A stretch of DNA of 64,000 nucleotides from Zarea fungicola (Eukaryota; Ascomycota; Sordariomycetes; Hypocreales; Cordycipitaceae), in the NCBI GenBank assembly GCA_900169235.1, contig FWCC01000269.1:1-64000 (forward strand). The letters run 5' to 3'. Positions 33,176 through 43,214 of this stretch are shown here, one piece after another. Both the position numbers and the translations under genes were made by a program. The notes beneath the pieces are model-generated. The model saw only the letters and a list, made by a program, of their open reading frames with translations, searched no databases and was not told the DNA's origin. How positions within the stretch are numbered: the stretch's first letter is position 1; each line of letters starts with the position of its first letter.

Positions 33176-33892
33176 TCACGCCCTCAGTATTCTGTATGCA
33201 GTATGCACCGTTGGAGAGAGGAGCTTCAGTATTGAGGCAAGTTCATCGGCGGCTCGTACTAGAGAATCATCTGAAAGTGGCTGCAGTGCATCCAGGATAA
33301 AGAGAACACGCGTGGTTTCATCGGTCAATGCTGTTCGGGGTCCTTGGCGCCAATTCCAGCGGCGGCAGGTAATGCCACTATTATCACACCATACAGGCTC
33401 CCCAGGCTCAGAACACTCAGCTTGAGCTTCGCCACTGGAGAAAGTCTGAAACTGTTCCTGTCCGCTAGCCCGGATCAAAAATGGCGATCCGTCGTATTTA
33501 TCGAGGTCTTCACCACCCAACGGGATCTGGTGCTTGACAGAAATGGCATTGTAAATATCCGTCAACCGATTCACACGAGGCAAGCCCCCTTCCACGCGAC
33601 GGGTTAATGCTTCCAGGCTATTGCGTGCTTTCTGCGGCTTCGCTCCAAAGGCTTTGTAGGCAGCTCTCCATGCGGCAATATGCGGGAGTTGGGTAACGGG
33701 ATCTTTTGATAGTAGCTCCTTGGCTGAGCTCTCGGCCTCCTGTAGAAGACTTTCACTGTTGTTATCGCTTGGACCAGGTGGGATGCCTTCAACAACCATC
33801 AGAAGCGCACGATAATCTGGACGCAATTGAAAGATTTCTGGAGCGACGTATGCTGCTTGAAGTAGCTTCTGCGCGACAGTCATCTCGCTCAT
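33176..33892 (-). CDS. B3/B4 tRNA-binding-domain protein
   Basis: Intronless gene for 238 residues. The B3/B4 fold is best known as the editing-type domain of the phenylalanyl-tRNA synthetase beta subunit, and free-standing versions occur in bacteria and fungi. The recognisable core runs from AAWRAAYKAFGAKPQKARNS (near residue 85) through PRVNRLTDIYNAISVKHQIP to the beta-rich half with EPGEPVWCDNSGITCRRWNWRQ, and ends in a TRVLFILDAL segment. Free-standing forms are suspected to act on amino acids or mischarged tRNA, but this is not established. The start at 33892 is followed by an alternative Met at codon 4. Confidence 0.82.
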   Translation of the reverse strand: MSEMTVAQKLLQAAYVAPEIFQLRPDYRALLMVVEGIPPGPSDNNSESLLQEAESSAKELLSKDPVTQLPHIAAWRAAYKAFGAKPQKARNSLEALTRRVEGGLPRVNRLTDIYNAISVKHQIPLGGEDLDKYDGSPFLIRASGQEQFQTFSSGEAQAECSEPGEPVWCDNSGITCRRWNWRQGPRTALTDETTRVLFILDALQPLSDDSLVRAADELASILKLLSPTVHTAYRILRA

Positions 33893-34473
33893 AGTGAAGT
33901 ATGATAGGATTTTGCGTAGAGTATTTTTTTTTGGTGAAGTAAGGATGAATAAAAACTAAGTGGTGAAAGCCAGTATATAACAAGCGAAGCTACCCTTTTA
34001 AGATTCATGCGTTGAACGATGAGACCCTCACGGTCCACTTCTTCCTTAGTCGAACGCCACTGACGCCTTTCGATTGACATGCGCGCCTTGTAGTCGAGCA
34101 CTCATCATGAATCACACTTAGGCATATCGTAACAAAAGAAAAACACATCGCGGGAAGCGGGTGCCTAACGTGCCAGCGGTATAACAGGACGAATATTGAG
34201 CGCACCAGCAGCCAACGCAAACGGAGAGATTAAGATCGCGCCCATGTCACGGGCGGACCTCCACTATTAACCAAGATCGCAGTAAGATTACTCTAAATAG
34301 AGTAGATTAATTGTTTTTACTTGTAATATAAAACCTTCACATAGCATCCTCCTAAACATACTTCCACTACTCCATGTTCAAAGCATCCCTCTCGGCTGCT
34401 CCTTAGTAATGACGGCTTTGGAGGGTAATATGGTTCACTTACTACCCGATATTGGCCAGCCGACAGTCTTCGA
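33893..34473. other. gene-free stretch
   Basis: Short frames only. About 34,280-34,420 is AT-rich. No recognisable feature. Confidence 0.45.
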
Positions 34474-35030
34474 CTAGGCCCGGATGCCAGTATTGTATGT
34501 GTAACTGTCCGCAGAGGACCAGTCCATCAAGACATGTCGGATGGAGCTGAAGACCCAATTCTGTGTGTTGATCAGTGTTCTCAAGACGCTCCTTGGCCAA
34601 TGATGTCCACGTCTCAGGATAGAGGCCTCACGTTCACAATAATCAAGGCGTATATCAGAGGAGAGTTGATGCTCATCGTGGCGTACATTGCCTAGTCCTG
34701 GCTGCGACAAGACAATGCTCAGAGTTTTTGCCGCCTTCCATGCCTCTCGTGAAGTGCCGCTTGACTGCAGCCCAATACCATAAGCCTGGTTCAGTGCTGT
34801 GTGAATGTCTTGCACAGTTGGGGAGGACTCTATCTGCGCATTGGCGTTGCCCGCCGTCTGCCTTGATGGAGAGACAGAACGGTAGTCGCTAGCAGAATAT
34901 CGTGATTAGCTAGTGACGATACCTTCCATCGCTCGTTGTGCAACTGGCCGAACGGCTGCGTCTCCTCCTCAAGCATTTCTGGTGCGCGAGTAGCTTCAGC
35001 GCTGCGTTGAGGCATGCCGTCTAGGATGTA
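34474..35030 (-). pseudogene. C-terminal relic of a fungal_trans transcription factor
   Basis: Minus-strand fragments match the tail of a fungal_trans regulator in order: [16 protein letters not shown] (about 35018-34970), then, in another frame, [34 protein letters not shown], which is given only by its blocks [18 protein letters not shown] and LLATTVLSL. Finally ALNQAYGIGLQSSGTSREAW and a tail ending near 34477 follow. A frame break lies between the first two blocks, and a TAG sits just before the first block. No zinc cluster or middle homology region remains upstream. It is a broken piece, not a working gene, and is distinct from the intact regulator at 26-28 kb. Confidence 0.6.
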
Positions 35031-35630
35031 AGGTAGTCAGCCTCCCCCATTGGGTTGCTTCATGTACAGTTGTAGCGCCTGCTATCAGACGCGCCGGATT
35101 GTACCCATTCTCGGAACAGCAGTCATAGGCCTTGGTTCTCTATTTGTCGTCATACCGGTCAGATCTATCTAGTGGATTCGTTTGGTGCTGTAGCTGCAAC
35201 ATCGGCCATGGCAGCCAACTTGCTCGTTCGTTCGCCTTTTGGTGCTTTTCTGGACCTAACAGCCGCGCCCCTTTATAATGCGCTTGATTTGGAATAGGGA
35301 AATAGCTTTATTGGCGTCATCACTCCAGCATTTACACATGTTCCGTGACTGTCTTACCGCCATGGAGAACATTTCCGAATCAAATTTGCGGTTGATTCTA
35401 GCTGAGCGAAGACAGTCGCTGAATATTTTCTATATCCGAGCTTCTTATGGAGCTTAGAATACCGTTTTAGATCCTCAATAAAGTTTGATAGAGGAACCAA
35501 AAGCTTAAGCGCAACTTTTCCCCCTGCACTTTTTACAAAAACAACATTTGATGTCAAAACACCAAGGCTATTTATGCTTCGGTGACAAGTAGGGAGTCGC
35601 CACCAATAATGAATAATTAATATTGCCAGT

Positions 35631-35714
35631 ATCAGCTACAGGCCTCTCATGAGTCATGCAATTCATATTCAGATCAGCGACAAGCCTCTCACGAGTCATG
35701 GAATGCATATCCAG
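35631..35714. repeat. two-copy 42-bp tandem duplication
   Basis: Units 35631-35672 and 35673-35714 both start ATCAGC and differ at about six positions by eye. Each contains a GAGTCATG core. A partial third copy may begin near 35717. Confidence 0.7.
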
Positions 35715-35945
35715 GTATCCAGCCACAAAACCCAGCCTGGTGATGCCAATCTCTCCCGGGACGCCCAACGATACAGGTACCCGTCTAGATCGACAATACA
35801 AACGGAATATTCCGGAAAATTGTACCCAGTTGACGGAGGATCTATTAATCTCTCAGATATGTACACATAGTTGGTTTAGCTAGACCGTACCCGTTTAAGA
35901 CATGAAGCTGCGGGAGCTACACAAGATACACGCATCATCAACTAC

Positions 35946-35980
35946 TCAGTTTTGGCGCCATTACTTGACGCCAAAACTGA
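35946..35980. repeat. 12-bp perfect inverted repeat (hairpin)
   Basis: TCAGTTTTGGCG at 35946-35957 and its exact reverse complement at 35969-35980, with an 11-base loop. Each arm carries a TTTTGGCG core like E2F-type sites. It is too small for an obvious transposon; the role is unknown. Confidence 0.7.
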
Positions 35981-36605
35981 TCACTCTCAGAGTCATAGAG
36001 GCATCAGAATTTGATACCAAAACAACCATAGGCCTAGTAAATTATGTTTGGCATCTTTATTTATGCGTCCGGATCGTGCATTTTGTGTTGCTCGCTTTCC
36101 TTTTATTCCTAGCGCGATCGTTCCCTGTTCCTCGACTCATCCCAGGCAAGCATAGACGTCTGGCAAGCATAAGCGCCAGGCAAGCAAAGCCGCCAGCCAC
36201 ATAAACGAAGGCGGGAGCCAGCTTATGAGACAAGGCAGAGACGGTGCCAACAGCCAACAGAGCAAGCCACCAACACCTCCTTTATCACTCCACTACTCTA
36301 AAAATATCCCGGTTTGCACGTCTTGAGGCCTGTGGCTCTGTAACTAGCGCAAGATCGAAATGGCGTTTAGCCACGCTGGTGCATATGTTGTATACCAATT
36401 GGCAGTTTTTTCTTTCCACCTTGTGTGGCTGTGGTCGCCAAATGCAGGAAATGCGAGCGCCAGGGCCCATTGGGTGTTAATAAAAGCCCGAGGCAAACGT
36501 GTATATAAGTGACCTTGTTTGACCGTGAAATTTGTTCAACCAAATTGAACCTACACAGCCGTCGACTCTCAATCTCACTCTCAATCTCTCCAAACGTACT
36601 TCAAC

Positions 36606-36980
36606 ATGTATGCGACCAAAATTGCAAAGCTTGCAGTGGCAGCATTCGCTCTTGCCACTGGAGCTCATGCCGACACGTCCTGCAATGAAGCCGGCGATGA
36701 TATCGGATCGTTCGCCCTTGTTGACGGACAGGCTCTCCATCACAGCATTGCCACCAACAACATTCATCCCTCCCCTGGAACAAAGTTTCTTCTAACAGCT
36801 GGGGACCAGAAAAACTTCTATGAGGGTGGCGCAAAAGTTTGCGTTATGAACCCTTGGCTGTTTGAGAATACTCATGTTTCCTTGGGCGATGTCGCATTTG
36901 CCACAAACTATATGATTAACGCATGTGGTGGCTTCGGGTTCGTTACCCTTATCCCGACTCAACTTATGCCAGTAGATTAA
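36606..36980 (+). CDS. small secreted protein, possibly truncated by an in-frame stop
   Basis: 124 residues with a signal peptide (KIAKLAVAAFALATGAHA) and a short mature protein with four cysteines; no family recognised. Small secreted proteins of this form are typical of fungal effector-like repertoires, but no function is implied. The TAA at 36978-36980 is followed in the same frame by 30 sense codons (36981-37070), including DSGHFMIQGDSGLNID, that look like a natural continuation with two more features of a mature tail (an amphipathic strand and a final Cys), up to TAA at 37071. Either the gene is truncated by a nonsense change or a 42-bp intron (36939-36980) removes the stop; that intron would be unusually short. 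Confidence 0.6.
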   Translation: MYATKIAKLAVAAFALATGAHADTSCNEAGDDIGSFALVDGQALHHSIATNNIHPSPGTKFLLTAGDQKNFYEGGAKVCVMNPWLFENTHVSLGDVAFATNYMINACGGFGFVTLIPTQLMPVD

Positions 36981-37073
36981 CAGTTATTCGACAGTGGACA
37001 TTTCATGATCCAGGGAGATTCCGGCCTTAACATCGATGTTTACCTGCAGCCTCATGATGGAAACTGTTCGTAA

Positions 37074-37761
37074 TGCCATTCGAAAGCTGTATTGAAGGAT
37101 AGTGTAACAGCGGGTTATGTATCAAGATATAGGTGCCCTGTTTCCCAGATTTTTAATGCGGTTATCAAATTATAGCCAGATTACGTTGAGTAGCCATAGC
37201 ATCGACGAGTATTACTATCAGCTGTGTAAGGCTGCTCCAGAGAAGTTTTTACAATTTTGCCCAGGTACGAAAATTCTCCTTCAATACATTTACATCTTTC
37301 CTATTGCTCTTGGCTAGATGGTCATTTGGGGTCCTATACTAGATCGACGACTGAACAAATCTGCTAGATGGCTAGCAAGGTAAATGCAGTGAGACAGTCA
37401 CCTGGCGAGGATGGAATAAACAGTAGGTTGCTAGCTAGGCCACTGACGAAACTTCATTGCGGTGGGCCTCATGCAAGTCGCATACACACCTCAGCACAGC
37501 CTGGCAACCTTAGATTCAGCTTCGCCCAGCTGAAACCGGGTGGTCAGTAAGCCATTCGACTTTTCAGGATTCCTTGCAAAAATAAGAACAGCCCAACCCC
37601 GCACTGGTATGTAGTTCTACAATTTAGCATCACTCTTTTCTTCGCGATTAGCACAAGCTTCAAGTCGTTCTGTTGTATAGCACACGAATCTCACTGCCGG
37701 TATAGCGCAAATTAGCAGTGCCTGTGAAGTCAAATATTTTTACTCAGCTGGCTCTGGTATT
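37074..37761. other. gene-free upstream region of the RelA/SpoT-ankyrin gene
   Basis: No gene supported; frames at 37117-37317 and 37368-37550 have no recognised domain. It contains the leader and promoter of the gene at 37762. Confidence 0.45.
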
Positions 37762-39945
37762 ATGACAACGAACGACTATAACAATCCCGACATGAACAAG
37801 CATGCTGTGTTAGAAGGCTCCGACGCAGATTCAGCCCCAAAACCAGCTGTCGAGTTTGGTGCTTCGTATGATGAACAGGCCCAGAAACTCCTTGAGGAGT
37901 ACAGCAAAGAGGAGGCAAAACAAATGTTTAGGTTCATTGCAGACGATGCAGAAGAGAGATGCAAGATCCTTCTGCGGGGGAACAAAGAAAAAAATAAAAG
38001 GGCAATAAAGGGAATAGTGACGAGCAGATTAAAGGGGGGTGATTCGCTAAAGACAAAGCTCCAAAGCGAAAATGGGAAGAAATGGCTCCTCGAATGGTTT
38101 GGAGAGCCTGACAAGGATGGCAAGAAGCAGGAGTGCTTGCTAGAACATCCAGACATGGGGGACTTCGTGGGCCTTCGCATCGGGCTATACCTCCCCGGCG
38201 ATGTAAAGGAAGTCGCGCAGAGAATCAAGGACAATTGCACAGTGCTGCATCCCTTTGGTACAGTCAGGGACCCAACACGAAAGGCTGCCGCTCTTGGAAA
38301 TAAGGAACTCATGAGACATGATCGTGGAGCGTGGGAAGAAGGTAGTGGGCCAGATGACTTCACCTGGGAGCACTATGGATACAAGTCTTGGCAGGTGGTT
38401 GTTGCATGGGACGGCAAAGGTGCAAAAGCTGTCAAAATTCCTAGCCTCTTCTTTGGAAGGCTCAGGGTGGAAATTCAGGTCGGGACGGTGGTAACGCAAG
38501 CCTGGGCGGAGGTGCAGCACAACATCATCTACAAACAACCAGAGGATATCCAAATCACGCAGACCATGAGGCACATGGTCGATGCCACCAATGGGATGGC
38601 AATCACAACCGACATTCTGCTCAGGGAATTAGAACGAAGCCAGAAAGAGGCAGAAGAGGAAGCCAAAGAGCGGCGCCAAAGGGAAATGAATCGACCAATA
38701 CTGGCACTTCTGACGTATTGTTTAAAGGGGAGCCATCGAGCGGTGGCGCGCCATTTGCAAGGAGTCGGATCTGAGATAGCTCTAGATGCCCTGCATGGCC
38801 GCGGTCACACATTTCTATGTATTGCTTCTATGGATGGCCATACTGGGGTAGTGCGTAAACTTCTCCATGCTGGAGCTAATGTGAACGTGCGCTGTTTGGA
38901 TGGAGAGACAGCACTTCATATGGCCTGTCGCTATGGTCATAGTGATGTAGTAGAACAACTTCTCCCTACAGCTAATGTGGACCTTTTAAACGATAACGAC
39001 GACACGGCGCTTTACCAGGCTGTATTTAGGGGTCATTATAATGTGGTGCAGAAGTTTCGAGTTGCAGGAGTCGACTTGAACGCTCCAATGAAGAACAGGA
39101 ACACGGCACTTCACGTGGCTTCATCGTGGGGCCATCTGAATGTGGTGAAAGAGCTTCTTCTCGCCAAGGTTGATCTAGCAATTCAAAATGATAATGAGGA
39201 GACGCCACTCCATGTAGCGTTACAAGAGAACCACCTTGAGGTGATAAAGGAACTTCTGCCTAAAGCCGATGTGATGTTCCAGGACATGTCCGGGGATACG
39301 TTGCTTCACTTAGCAACACGAAGAAACTACCTGGATGTGGTAAAGGAGCTTCTTGCTAAAGCTGATGTGACGACCAAGAACAGGGCGGGGGACACAGCGC
39401 TTCATATAGCGGCACGAGAAAACTACCCGGAAGTTGTAAAGGTACTTCTCACTAAAGCTGATGTGACGACCAAGAGCAGGGCGGGGGAGACAGCGCTTCA
39501 TATAGCGGCAAAAAGAAACTGCCTGGAAGTGGTGAAGGAACTTCTCACCAAAGCTGATGTGACGACCAAGAGCAGGGCGGGGGAGACAGCGCTTCATATA
39601 GCGGCACGACGAAACTACCCAGAAGTGGTAAAGGAACTTCTCACCAAAGGTGATTTGACGACCAGGAACGCGCTAGGGGATACAGCACTTCATATAGCGG
39701 TACGACGAAACTGCCTGGATGTAGTAAAGCTGCTGGTTTTTGACCAAGATACCGTGGCGGCTCGGGATGCTATTGGGAATACAGCACTTCATTTAGCATC
39801 AGAATTTGGCCACCGAGACGTGGTGAAAGAGCTACGTCTTGCTAAAGCCAAGATAACGGCAAGAAATTATGTTGGACAGACTGCACATGACGTCGCTGTT
39901 AAACACCATCAGAACGATGTCGCGGCGCTACTGAGGGAGGCTTAA
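37762..39945 (+). CDS. RelA/SpoT-type alarmone synthetase domain fused to ankyrin repeats
   Basis: Intronless gene for 727 residues. Residues about 45-285 match the RelA/SpoT nucleotidyltransferase fold that makes (p)ppGpp-type alarmones: Arg89-Lys91 in SRLKGGDSLKTK, Asp134 in DFVGLR, Tyr207 in GYKSW, Glu237 and Gln239 in VEIQVGT, then AWAEVQHNIIYK. No HD hydrolase domain is present, as in small alarmone synthetases. Two usually conserved positions differ: the His of the GYxSxH motif is Gln211, and the Arg after EIQ-hydrophobic is Gly241. A charged helix (about 295-320) links to roughly 12 ankyrin repeats (340-727). There is no signal peptide or membrane span. Known fungal NLR-type proteins join varied effector domains to repeat sensors; this one has the repeat sensor without an NTPase. 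The effector role and any trigger are inference. Confidence 0.88.
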   Translation: MTTNDYNNPDMNKHAVLEGSDADSAPKPAVEFGASYDEQAQKLLEEYSKEEAKQMFRFIADDAEERCKILLRGNKEKNKRAIKGIVTSRLKGGDSLKTKLQSENGKKWLLEWFGEPDKDGKKQECLLEHPDMGDFVGLRIGLYLPGDVKEVAQRIKDNCTVLHPFGTVRDPTRKAAALGNKELMRHDRGAWEEGSGPDDFTWEHYGYKSWQVVVAWDGKGAKAVKIPSLFFGRLRVEIQVGTVVTQAWAEVQHNIIYKQPEDIQITQTMRHMVDATNGMAITTDILLRELERSQKEAEEEAKERRQREMNRPILALLTYCLKGSHRAVARHLQGVGSEIALDALHGRGHTFLCIASMDGHTGVVRKLLHAGANVNVRCLDGETALHMACRYGHSDVVEQLLPTANVDLLNDNDDTALYQAVFRGHYNVVQKFRVAGVDLNAPMKNRNTALHVASSWGHLNVVKELLLAKVDLAIQNDNEETPLHVALQENHLEVIKELLPKADVMFQDMSGDTLLHLATRRNYLDVVKELLAKADVTTKNRAGDTALHIAARENYPEVVKVLLTKADVTTKSRAGETALHIAAKRNCLEVVKELLTKADVTTKSRAGETALHIAARRNYPEVVKELLTKGDLTTRNALGDTALHIAVRRNCLDVVKLLVFDQDTVAARDAIGNTALHLASEFGHRDVVKELRLAKAKITARNYVGQTAHDVAVKHHQNDVAALLREA
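39361..39648 (+). repeat. near-identical 96-bp ankyrin-coding repeats
   Basis: Three head-to-tail 96-bp units (starting 39361, 39457 and 39553, each at GCTGATGTGACG) encode 32-residue ankyrin repeats. Units two and three differ at about seven of 96 positions by eye. A fourth, more divergent unit starts at 39649. Synonymous sites are as conserved as the rest, which points to recent duplication or gene conversion and not to protein-level selection alone. Confidence 0.85.
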
Positions 39946-41229
39946 GCAGCATCCGGTGAAGAAGGTTAGATTGCTAGAAATGCTAGTGGAAGTGGGTTTA
40001 TCAATACTGATTTTATTTCAATAACTCTGTAATTTCGTCATTGGTGTCTCTGTCTCTTCGAGAGACCAAAAGAGGCTGGAGAGGATTTTATATGGTGGAT
40101 AGAAAATCATTATTTAAGTCTACCTCGCATGTTATATTGACTATTAACTCCAGCAAGTTCTAAACCAACAATTGGGCTTGTAACCAGTGAAAGCAGTTGG
40201 TCGTTCCAGCTGTCCCAACACCTGCAATGGTATGAGAAGCAAATCCCGCGCCTGTACCACTCCAAACACCGTAAAATAGTGTTGAAACGGCAAAAATAAC
40301 ACTGCTGAAATAGAAGAGAGAAAAAAAAGGTTAGAAGTTAGGGTTCTGGCAATGGCAAAACCTGCCACCAGCTAGGCATAGGGTAGCCCGCCTGTGGCGC
40401 ATGTACCAGCCACATTGTCGCACTTGCACCGCCGCAGGTCTCGTCTTGGCCAACTGAATGCAACTTGATCCCTCCACAACTTTCCCTTGACACCCAGCGT
40501 CCCGCGACGTGCCACTCTTCTTCTCTCGTTTCTCTTCTTTTTCAATTCCAATACCCTCTCGGCATTGCGCCTTGTGCTAGGGGTCATTTTTGTTCTTCTT
40601 GTTCCTTTTTTGGTCCCGTTTCAAAGATACCCTGGCTGCTGCGTCGTCGCGGACCGTGCCGTCGATCCCCTGCCACCCTCTTTTCTGATTTGCGCGCGTG
40701 TGCCTGTGCCCACCAAACCGAACCAAACCGAAAAGAGGACCAGTTATCGTTGGCGCGCCATTTGGCTGGTGTGACGTTGTCGCTCGCTGGCTCATCAGGT
40801 GACGGCACTCTGGGTTGCCCAACTACGCCCGCAACCGCCGCAACAAACGGACGACATTGGAGTTTCTAGTCTTTGTCGGCGACAAATACAATTTTTTTTT
40901 TTTCGTTTTATATTTCATCTTGTTACAATCCGACAATCCAGGGCATCGGGCGATACGCTGCCACTAGCGCCTTTGATCGGTTCAAGCCTGCTTGGGGGCA
41001 TGTACTGACTCGTTCTACCCGCCGCCATCTTCCGACGCACGTTTCTCTTCCGGCCCAGAAACCTTGATTCTCCTGCGCTCGCCAGCTTGGATTGCCTAAT
41101 TGACGCTTTTGCGACTGAATAACGTGCGTGACTGCCGTCCAGCCGCTTGTTGTACTTTTTAGGTTCCTGTTCGACGTGCCATCCGGACGAACCCCGTTCT
41201 CGACTGCACCGGCTAGTAAAGCTACAGCC
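39946..41229. other. gene-free stretch, pyrimidine-rich leader of the SWIB gene
   Basis: No gene supported. From about 40,450 to 41,229 the plus strand is C/T-rich with long T runs, as in fungal promoters and 5' leaders. An AT-rich portion lies near 40,000-40,150. Confidence 0.5.
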
Positions 41230-42241
41230 ATGAGCGCCCCTTGTACGACTCACCTGCGGGCGAACTCCCCGGTGTACTCCCTGGTTTTTGTGTAGAATTG
41301 AAACTGACATTTGCATACCCAGTGAGCTCCGAGGAGCGCTCCCAATACACGGCCATCATCGACGGCATCCTGGCAACGGCCAATCTCGAAACCATCTCGC
41401 GCAAGAAGATTCGGCAGGGTCTCGAGACCTCGCTCGGCGGCAAGGATCTCAGCGAGCAAAAGGTAAACTCCTTGGCTTTGGAAGACGATCTGCGTTTAGA
41501 ATGCTAACCCAATGCAAAAGACTGCAATCAAAAAGTTGATAGAAGCACGTTTTGACGCAGTCTCTCTTGGCGACGCTGGTGACACGGACACGCCGGCCGC
41601 ATCGGCCCCCGAACCATTGCCACACAAGCGATCCGCCGCCAATGGCTCGTACGAACACTCCGACTCGGACGCATCGGCCGGTTCTGAGCCGGCCAAGAAG
41701 AAGGCGAAGCGGTCGTCATCGGCGGAAGATGCCGACGCCAAGCTAGCGGCCCAGCTGCAGGCCCAGGAGAACCGGCTAGCCCGAGGCCGCACGACGCGGG
41801 GTGGTGACAAGCCCCGGACGACGAAGAAGAAGAAGGCGCCCAAGAAGAAGAGCGCCAAGCGCGTCGGCGAGAATGATGATAGCGACGTCGACGGCGAGGC
41901 GGTCACCAAGCGCAAGCCTGGTGGAGGCTTCCAAAAGCCGTTTAATCTGAGCGAGAGCCTCTCGGTTCTCTGCGGCGAAACACAGGTAACTTGACAAGCC
42001 CAAGATTTACACCCCAACACTCGACTTGATTCTAATTGGCCGATAGCTATCACGCCCCCAAGTTGTCAAGAAACTTTGGGAGCACATTAAAGGAAACGAC
42101 TTGCAAGACCCGAGCGACCGGCGCCAGATTCGCTGTGACGAGCTCATGTTTGCGGTCTTTAAGCAGACCAAAGTGGACATGTTTAAGATGAACAAGGAGA
42201 TTGGCCACCACCTCTATCCCGTTGGAGAGGAAGAGGCGTAG
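41230..42241 (+). CDS. DEK_C/SWIB-domain chromatin protein (UAF30-like)
   Basis: Nuclear protein of 270 residues. Four exons (41230-41242, 41323-41462, 41521-41985, 42047-42241) join in phase; the first codes for only four residues plus a base, and the second junction restores MSAPLSSEERSQYTA. Residues 5-60 form a DEK C-terminal-type helical domain (TAIIDGILATANLETISRKKIRQ). A Lys/Ser/Asp-rich, nuclear-signal-bearing middle follows. Residues about 190-268 are the SWIB/MDM2 domain (KPFNLSESLSVLCG, LSRPQVVKKLWEHIKGNDL, RCDELMFAVF). The layout is that of fungal UAF30/Tri1 proteins, which act in RNA polymerase I activation or chromatin. The exact ortholog is not settled. Confidence 0.88.
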
Positions 42242-43214
42242 TGCCTGGTTGAGAGACCATTTTGGCTTTGAGGTGTGTGTGGCGGGCTACGGCAACGGCG
42301 TTTGGCTTTACTAGTTTTGTTTTGGCGCAGATGGGTTTTCTCGTTTTCTTTTTTTGAAATCCTTTTTTATTCTTGCATCTTGAATGGTTTCTCTGGGGTC
42401 AAGGATGGCGTAGTGGAGGGATCGCATACATGCTTCTGCTTGATGTTGATGCTTCTTTGGCTTGAACGACTTTCTTCCATTGAGAATATAGGCAGTCTCT
42501 AGGCAGGCAGATGGGCTACAATAACGATTCAAAGGTACAAGTTTGGCAAAAGCCACACGTATGCAAATCAAAATGGCTATGCCAGGTGCTGTGCTGTGTG
42601 TCACGGTGGGTAGACGAGGTTGAAGTTGATAAGGACTAGATGCGAGTCACAAGTATCGCGGCAATGGGGTCGCATTAGACTATGAATTCCGGAGCTGCCG
42701 TATACTAGCTAATATTAGCCAGATTTCTCATCTCATACTAGGTTAGTATTTATCTCGTCATGACCTGCAACCAAGGTTACATGGTACCTTGAGCAAGGGT
42801 CTGCGGTGTGACTCTTACAGGGCAGATTTGTCGCCACATTCCCGCTGTGTCTACGCTCCTTACAGGGCACCACAGTCAAGTCAGGGCCGCTTGAGCCTTG
42901 AGAGGCAGCTGAGTCATCGCAGCAGCCCCAATGCTGATTTGCCCGGCTGATTTGCCCCTCGTTTTCAATTTTGGGGCCCCGAATTTGGCGAGCCTTGCCC
43001 CTCTAAAAATAAGTGGAAGCCCTGCAGGATTTGGGATCTGATTTTTGAGCTATTAGCCATCACATACAAAAAACAGCTGCAGCATATCAATTTAATCCTC
43101 AAAGCTGCTCCTCAGATACCATATACTCTTTATTTTTGCACATTTAATCTTTACAAAATACATCTACGCAGCGGACAGCCAACGACACAGCTACAGCTTG
43201 CAAACACATCCAAA
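42242..43214. other. gene-free stretch, promoter of the RING/C2H2 gene
   Basis: No gene supported. A near-direct repeat of TTGCCC(C/G) motifs occurs at about 42,935-43,010. Confidence 0.45.

Larger units (their letters stand above)
35031..36605. other. gene-free stretch with repeats
   Basis: Apart from a two-copy tandem duplication and a hairpin listed separately, no gene can be supported. The frame at 35902-36204 has no domain and ends among repeats. The last 100 bp, with a TATATAA box near 36500, are the promoter of the small secreted protein. Confidence 0.45.

Noticed and set aside
40465..40869. 134-codon plus-strand frame before the SWIB gene
   Set aside because: Low-complexity pyrimidine-rich leader sequence with no domain and a competing frame of similar quality.
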